This document shows, in pieces, positions 60,246 through 64,000 of a stretch of 64,000 bases of DNA. Source of the stretch: Puffinus mauretanicus (taxonomy: Eukaryota > Chordata > Aves > Procellariiformes > Procellariidae); NCBI GenBank assembly GCA_023333565.1, contig JAJKFH010000295.1, positions 2,088,001-2,152,000 of the forward strand, given 5' to 3'. Every line of letters starts with the position of its first letter. The first letter of the stretch is position 1. The position numbers and the translations under genes are program-made. Under the pieces are notes generated by a model, which did no database searches, had not been told where the DNA came from, and saw nothing but the letters and a program-made list of their open reading frames with translations.

Positions 60246-63010
60246 CTTGATCGAAACACAGTACCTGCACAAAAATACTGTTATGCTCTCAACTCTACTA
60301 AGAATGCAAGACAAAAATGTTAGTGTCAGGTAACGTTTTCAAAGGAAGTCAAATGCGCTCTCTGCTTTACAGGATGATCAACCACATATTGTTACAGCTC
60401 TAGGTCTCCTTCAAAATACTTTAACTGAGAACTCAAAACACTCTTGGTAGTTTCTCTGTAAGCCAAGGCCAAGCAAACTCTGCAAAATTATTTTTTCCCT
60501 CCTGAGTCTCGAATCACAACCTCATTTCTGTTATTTATACTTGACTTATGAGAAACCCCAATTTTACACTTAACGCATCAACTTCACATACTGTTTAAAA
60601 TATAACTTATTTGACAATCACTGGAATGCCATCTCTATTCCAAAGCATTCATGGATTGTCACAGCTGAGCCTGGGGGTTTTTTTTGCCTAGAGGCAGTGC
60701 TTGTAGTGGAAAAAGCAAGTTCTTTGCATCATACATCTGAAATGCTTCATTCAACTTCTGCACTTGTATTTCTTCCAGCTTTCTCTGAGAGAATAAAGAA
60801 GAAATCTTCAAAATTGATGACAATAAAAACATGTTCCTCTAGTGGAAAATTACCAAGAAGTCTGCAGGAAGATAAACTGTTCAAAACCATTCCAATTTGA
60901 ACAGCAATTAACAGCATTTCCTCTATTAGCATACTATCACAAAGTGTTAAGTGCAAAGTTATTTGGGTATAATGCAAGTAGTTCAATCATTAATATAATT
61001 TACTTAATAAACATGGCAAGTAAAATTTGTAGTGGAATGTGTAGTACTCTTAACTTAAATAGTAATTGTAACAGAAGTAATCTGAAACATCGAAAAACAT
61101 TAATATTAAAAGGTTATATTCTTCCATATAGAACATAGCTAAACTTACTGAATTCTTTATTAAATAAAGCAGTAAGTTAGGTAAGATCCTAGAATAAATC
61201 AGAATTTCTCATGGTAAAGTTAAGATGTAAGTTGTCACGATTTGTCAATAGCGACTATGAATTTTGGAGAGGTGGCACAAAGACACACTTTAATCGGTAT
61301 TTCTCACCTGTGGCTGCTCAGGCTGCACTTTGAAATACTTTTCTTCTAGTGGCAGTAATGGGGACTGCTTAAGCTGGCACTCTCAGTAGGACATCAAACT
61401 ATGCCTTCACCGTATGGCAGGGCAGGCAATTCTGTATAGTGAGAGATGCTTTTTACTCTAATAGCATATCTTACCAACAGAGATTCATTAGTGAGCGTTC
61501 CCCTTTTAAAGAAAGAGAAGGACGTACATTGGACTTCAAATGAGAATTCTCAGCTGCTAAAGAAAAAGGTACTAGTAATATTTTAGTTAAACCAAGATTC
61601 AGATAACTTGACACCATAAAATACTTTTTGTTGGTTGGTTGGGGTTTTTTTGGTTTGTTTGGGGTTTTTTTGGGTTTTGGGTGGTGTTTTTGTTTCTTTT
61701 TTTTTTTTTTTTAAACAGAAGCATTCAACTAAAAGCAGGAAAAGCTTTATTTATGTGCCCGGTTTCCACATAAAAGGACTATTAGAATTCATTTTAGAAA
61801 GAAAATAGGTGCTTTTTCTAATCAATGCTAATTGAATCCATTACGCTGAATAATGAAGAAAACTTTTGTATGATGACAAGGTAAACATCTCAGAAGAAAA
61901 ATTACTTCAGAAAGACTAAGGATAAAAATATAGTCTTCTAAAAAAAGAAATAATGAAGTTTGATATTCTTTACCTAAAAGTTGACGCTCAGTTCAAAAAT
62001 TTGGACTTGCACAAATAATTTTGATTACCATTCACAGTGGTAACCAGTCACGTTTACCTTGGAGGTTACTGAAACTGCCTGTGAAAGTATAAATTGTGCC
62101 ATTGTTGGCATAAGCTGAATCATCGCGGAGTAACTTAAGGGATTATGTTTTAAGCAAACATGGAGAATGTTGCATGTACCTACACACAAAACAGCGATGT
62201 GCTTCGCTGAGACACCCAAGACAGCCCTGTGATGACAGCTCTGTATCCTTACTTGTTACCCAAGTCATCTTAGGAAGAACTGCAGTGGTCGACTGTGCCA
62301 CATTCTCGCCGTAGCCTAGATAACAGAGGACAGGTAATTGCGTTTGTTCAAATGGCCTGCATCACTTGTTATAAAGTAACTTACCCTGACATCATCTGTT
62401 TCTGGAGTTCAGTGTGTCCGAAGTCAAACACATCGAGCAGCGTATCAGCAGTCCTACATATCTTTGCAAACATCTATAAACATATTAAACCCCATGAACT
62501 ACCCATACAGATTATTCTTAGACACCACTTCTCCCATAACAAATGCAAGCAACGTTCCTGTTGTATGTGGTCATTATAAGCCTATACTTCTTGACAGGGA
62601 AAAAAAAAAAAAAAAAAAGACAGTTTTTGATGGTAGGTGGAAAAAGAAACCAAATCTCTTAGAAACCATGAAGCCCATCTTCATTACCGCAGGATCAACT
62701 CTTTTTCCCACCGAGTATCAGTTCTGACAGTCTGTGTAAAGGCAGCCATTTCTCAGGTAGGCACGTTATAAGCTATTCGGAGCTCTAAGTTATTTGAAAG
62801 TGTCAAAATGGAAAAATAACTAAGTTAGTGGAGATCAGAGCAAGACTGCAATATGATGCTCCCCAAAAAGGTGTCCAAAAGGACAGCAGTATATTTTACA
62901 CCAGACTGATGGACAGTGCTGGCAAAAATACCTTTCTCAAAGGAGAGAAGCAAAGGTAGCCGTTGTGAACATACACAAGAAAAAAAAACAAATACAAGCC
63001 ACACAGACAC
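60246..63010. other. Intergenic AT-rich stretch, no gene seen
   Basis: Between the solo LTR and the minus-strand gene end there is AT-rich DNA with chance ORFs of 100 codons or fewer. A G/T-rich low-complexity block is listed separately, and an A18-type run lies near 62600. A further TTTATT (61747-61752), AATAAA on the minus strand, could mark a longer transcript of the convergent gene, but its downstream element is weak. Confidence 0.5.
61626..61712 (+). repeat. G/T-rich low-complexity block ending in T16
   Basis: Runs of T (six to seven) alternate with G runs, including GGGG at 61641 and 61661 and GGG at 61672 and 61679. The block ends in 16 T (61697-61712). Four G runs could in principle form a G-quadruplex, but one loop is long. 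The first 25 bases of the window have a similar style. Confidence 0.75.
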
Positions 63011-63014
63011 ATTC

Positions 63015-64000
63015 TGTATAAGTAACAACTTTATTGTAACTTGATGTGCTGAAACGCAAAAATATTTTCAGCAACAAGGTACAAAAAGTATTTCACCATT
63101 AACATCAGCTGATAAAAAAAGGCTGGATGGTTTGATACAACTGTTTACATATCTGAATTCTCTTAATCATTTCCACCCCAAAACAGGTCTAAGTCATTTC
63201 ACTGGTTTAATTTCTAAAATAGGACTCACTGATCTTAAGCCTTCAAAAAACAGGTTACAAATACGGTGAAGTTCCTTGCCAAACACTTGAAATAGTGAAT
63301 TCCCTTTACAAACGTAGTCCATTTACTGTAAGCAGAAGCCAAGTTATCAAACTAAGTCAGTGTCTTGCTAGCTAAGGAGCTAAGCTCTGCACTAAATATA
63401 CTATCAACACCAGACGAAGAGGACAGTTAACATTCCATTTGTCAATTACAAAAAAATAAATCAGTTAAGCTTAGGAATTTTAACCGACTTAAATTCAACA
63501 AAATTCAACAATATTTCAGGTAGCAATACCTCACAATTGCAATTCACTGTCTTTTATGAAACACAGTTTCAAATACTGCACATCGCTTTATCCTCCCAAG
63601 GGAGAAACCTTTCCATGAGGATTTAAAAGGAACATAATCTCCGTGTAGGTCTTCTACTGACCTTCTGTGCAAAGGTGATTTTTATACTAAATACTCAATG
63701 TTTAGAAAAACATCAGAACTAGACAAACTTGTAAAAGTAACTTTGTGTCCATGATTATCACATTTTGACATACATTTATCTTGTAACAGCAAATATTTTC
63801 ACATTTTCACAAAAATATACCATTACTCAACTTGTATCTGTAAAACATTCCACTTTTTTGTGTTCTTTCTACCTCAGTGAAACTGAATTTAGGAAGCAAG
63901 AATCAACATGCAACAGAGCTCAAATGGGTAATTTGTAACTTTTCTGTCTCAATTGTGTATCAAATAGCATTCTCCTTCACCTTTAAAAACACCTTTTAAA
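63015..64000 (-). other. 3' UTR of a convergent minus-strand gene, probably SPOPL (partial)
   Basis: The minus strand ends in a good polyadenylation arrangement (next entry). The sequence upstream of it on that strand is AT-rich with no supported ORF, as in a long 3' UTR. In human, SPOPL (speckle-type POZ protein-like, a CUL3 ubiquitin-ligase adaptor) is the neighbour of NXPH2 and lies tail to tail with it, as I remember the map. The orientation here fits that. No SPOPL coding sequence lies inside the window, so the name is inference from synteny. Confidence 0.45.
63030..63035 (-). terminator. Poly(A) signal on the minus strand
   Basis: TTTATT on the + strand is AATAAA on the minus strand. 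Some 18-25 bases further on in that direction comes ATGTGTCTGTGTGGC, then TTGTATTTG and a run of T. This is a textbook GU-rich and U-rich downstream element. Cleavage is expected near 63012-63018. Confidence 0.65.

Overview
This window is vertebrate nuclear DNA, almost certainly from a bird. It holds one complete gene that I can identify: NXPH2 (neurexophilin-2) on the + strand. Three things point to a bird. The interspersed repeats are sparse and mostly decayed CR1-type LINE fragments plus old MIR-like SINE pieces. There is one young solo LTR of an endogenous-retrovirus type that I know from neoavian genomes. The NXPH2 intron is long but compact for an amniote gene.

Layout. Positions 1-3250 are the upstream flank, with an ancient CR1 copy (about 115-1080) and a MIR-like fragment (about 1581-1668). 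A CpG island (about 3290-4800) carries a TATA-like box, several upstream ORFs and NXPH2 coding exon 1 (4398-4451, 18 codons, signal-peptide start). A 37.3-kb intron (4452-41785) follows, with GT...AG ends, three more CR1-like fragments on the minus strand (one clear, two weaker), homopolymer tracts and a few short palindromes or inverted repeats. Coding exon 2 (41786-42529) encodes the rest of a 265-residue secreted glycoprotein, followed by a 3' UTR of about 2 kb ending near the poly(A) signal at 44553-44558.

From about 44,580 to 63,010 I see no gene. This part holds three CpG-rich islets (45.2-45.7, 46.6-46.8 and 48.3-48.5 kb) and a solo LTR (59646-60240) with a perfect 5-bp target-site duplication. 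At the right edge a minus-strand poly(A) signal (63035-63030) is followed by GU-rich sequence. I read this as the 3' end of a convergent gene running in from beyond the window, most likely SPOPL by remembered human synteny.

The exon 1/exon 2 join is phase 0 and gives an intact neurexophilin: signal peptide, variable N-terminal region, a furin-like RTKR site, and a conserved C-terminal domain with N-glycosylation sequons and six cysteines. Most other ORFs are chance open frames in GC-rich or intronic DNA. I found no convincing undescribed biological system. The most testable observations are the stacked upstream ORFs in the NXPH2 leader, Pumilio-type motifs near the end of its 3' UTR, a perfect 21-bp palindrome in the intron, the solo LTR, and the convergent gene end. 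All repeat-family and synteny statements come from memory and pattern recognition, not from database searches.
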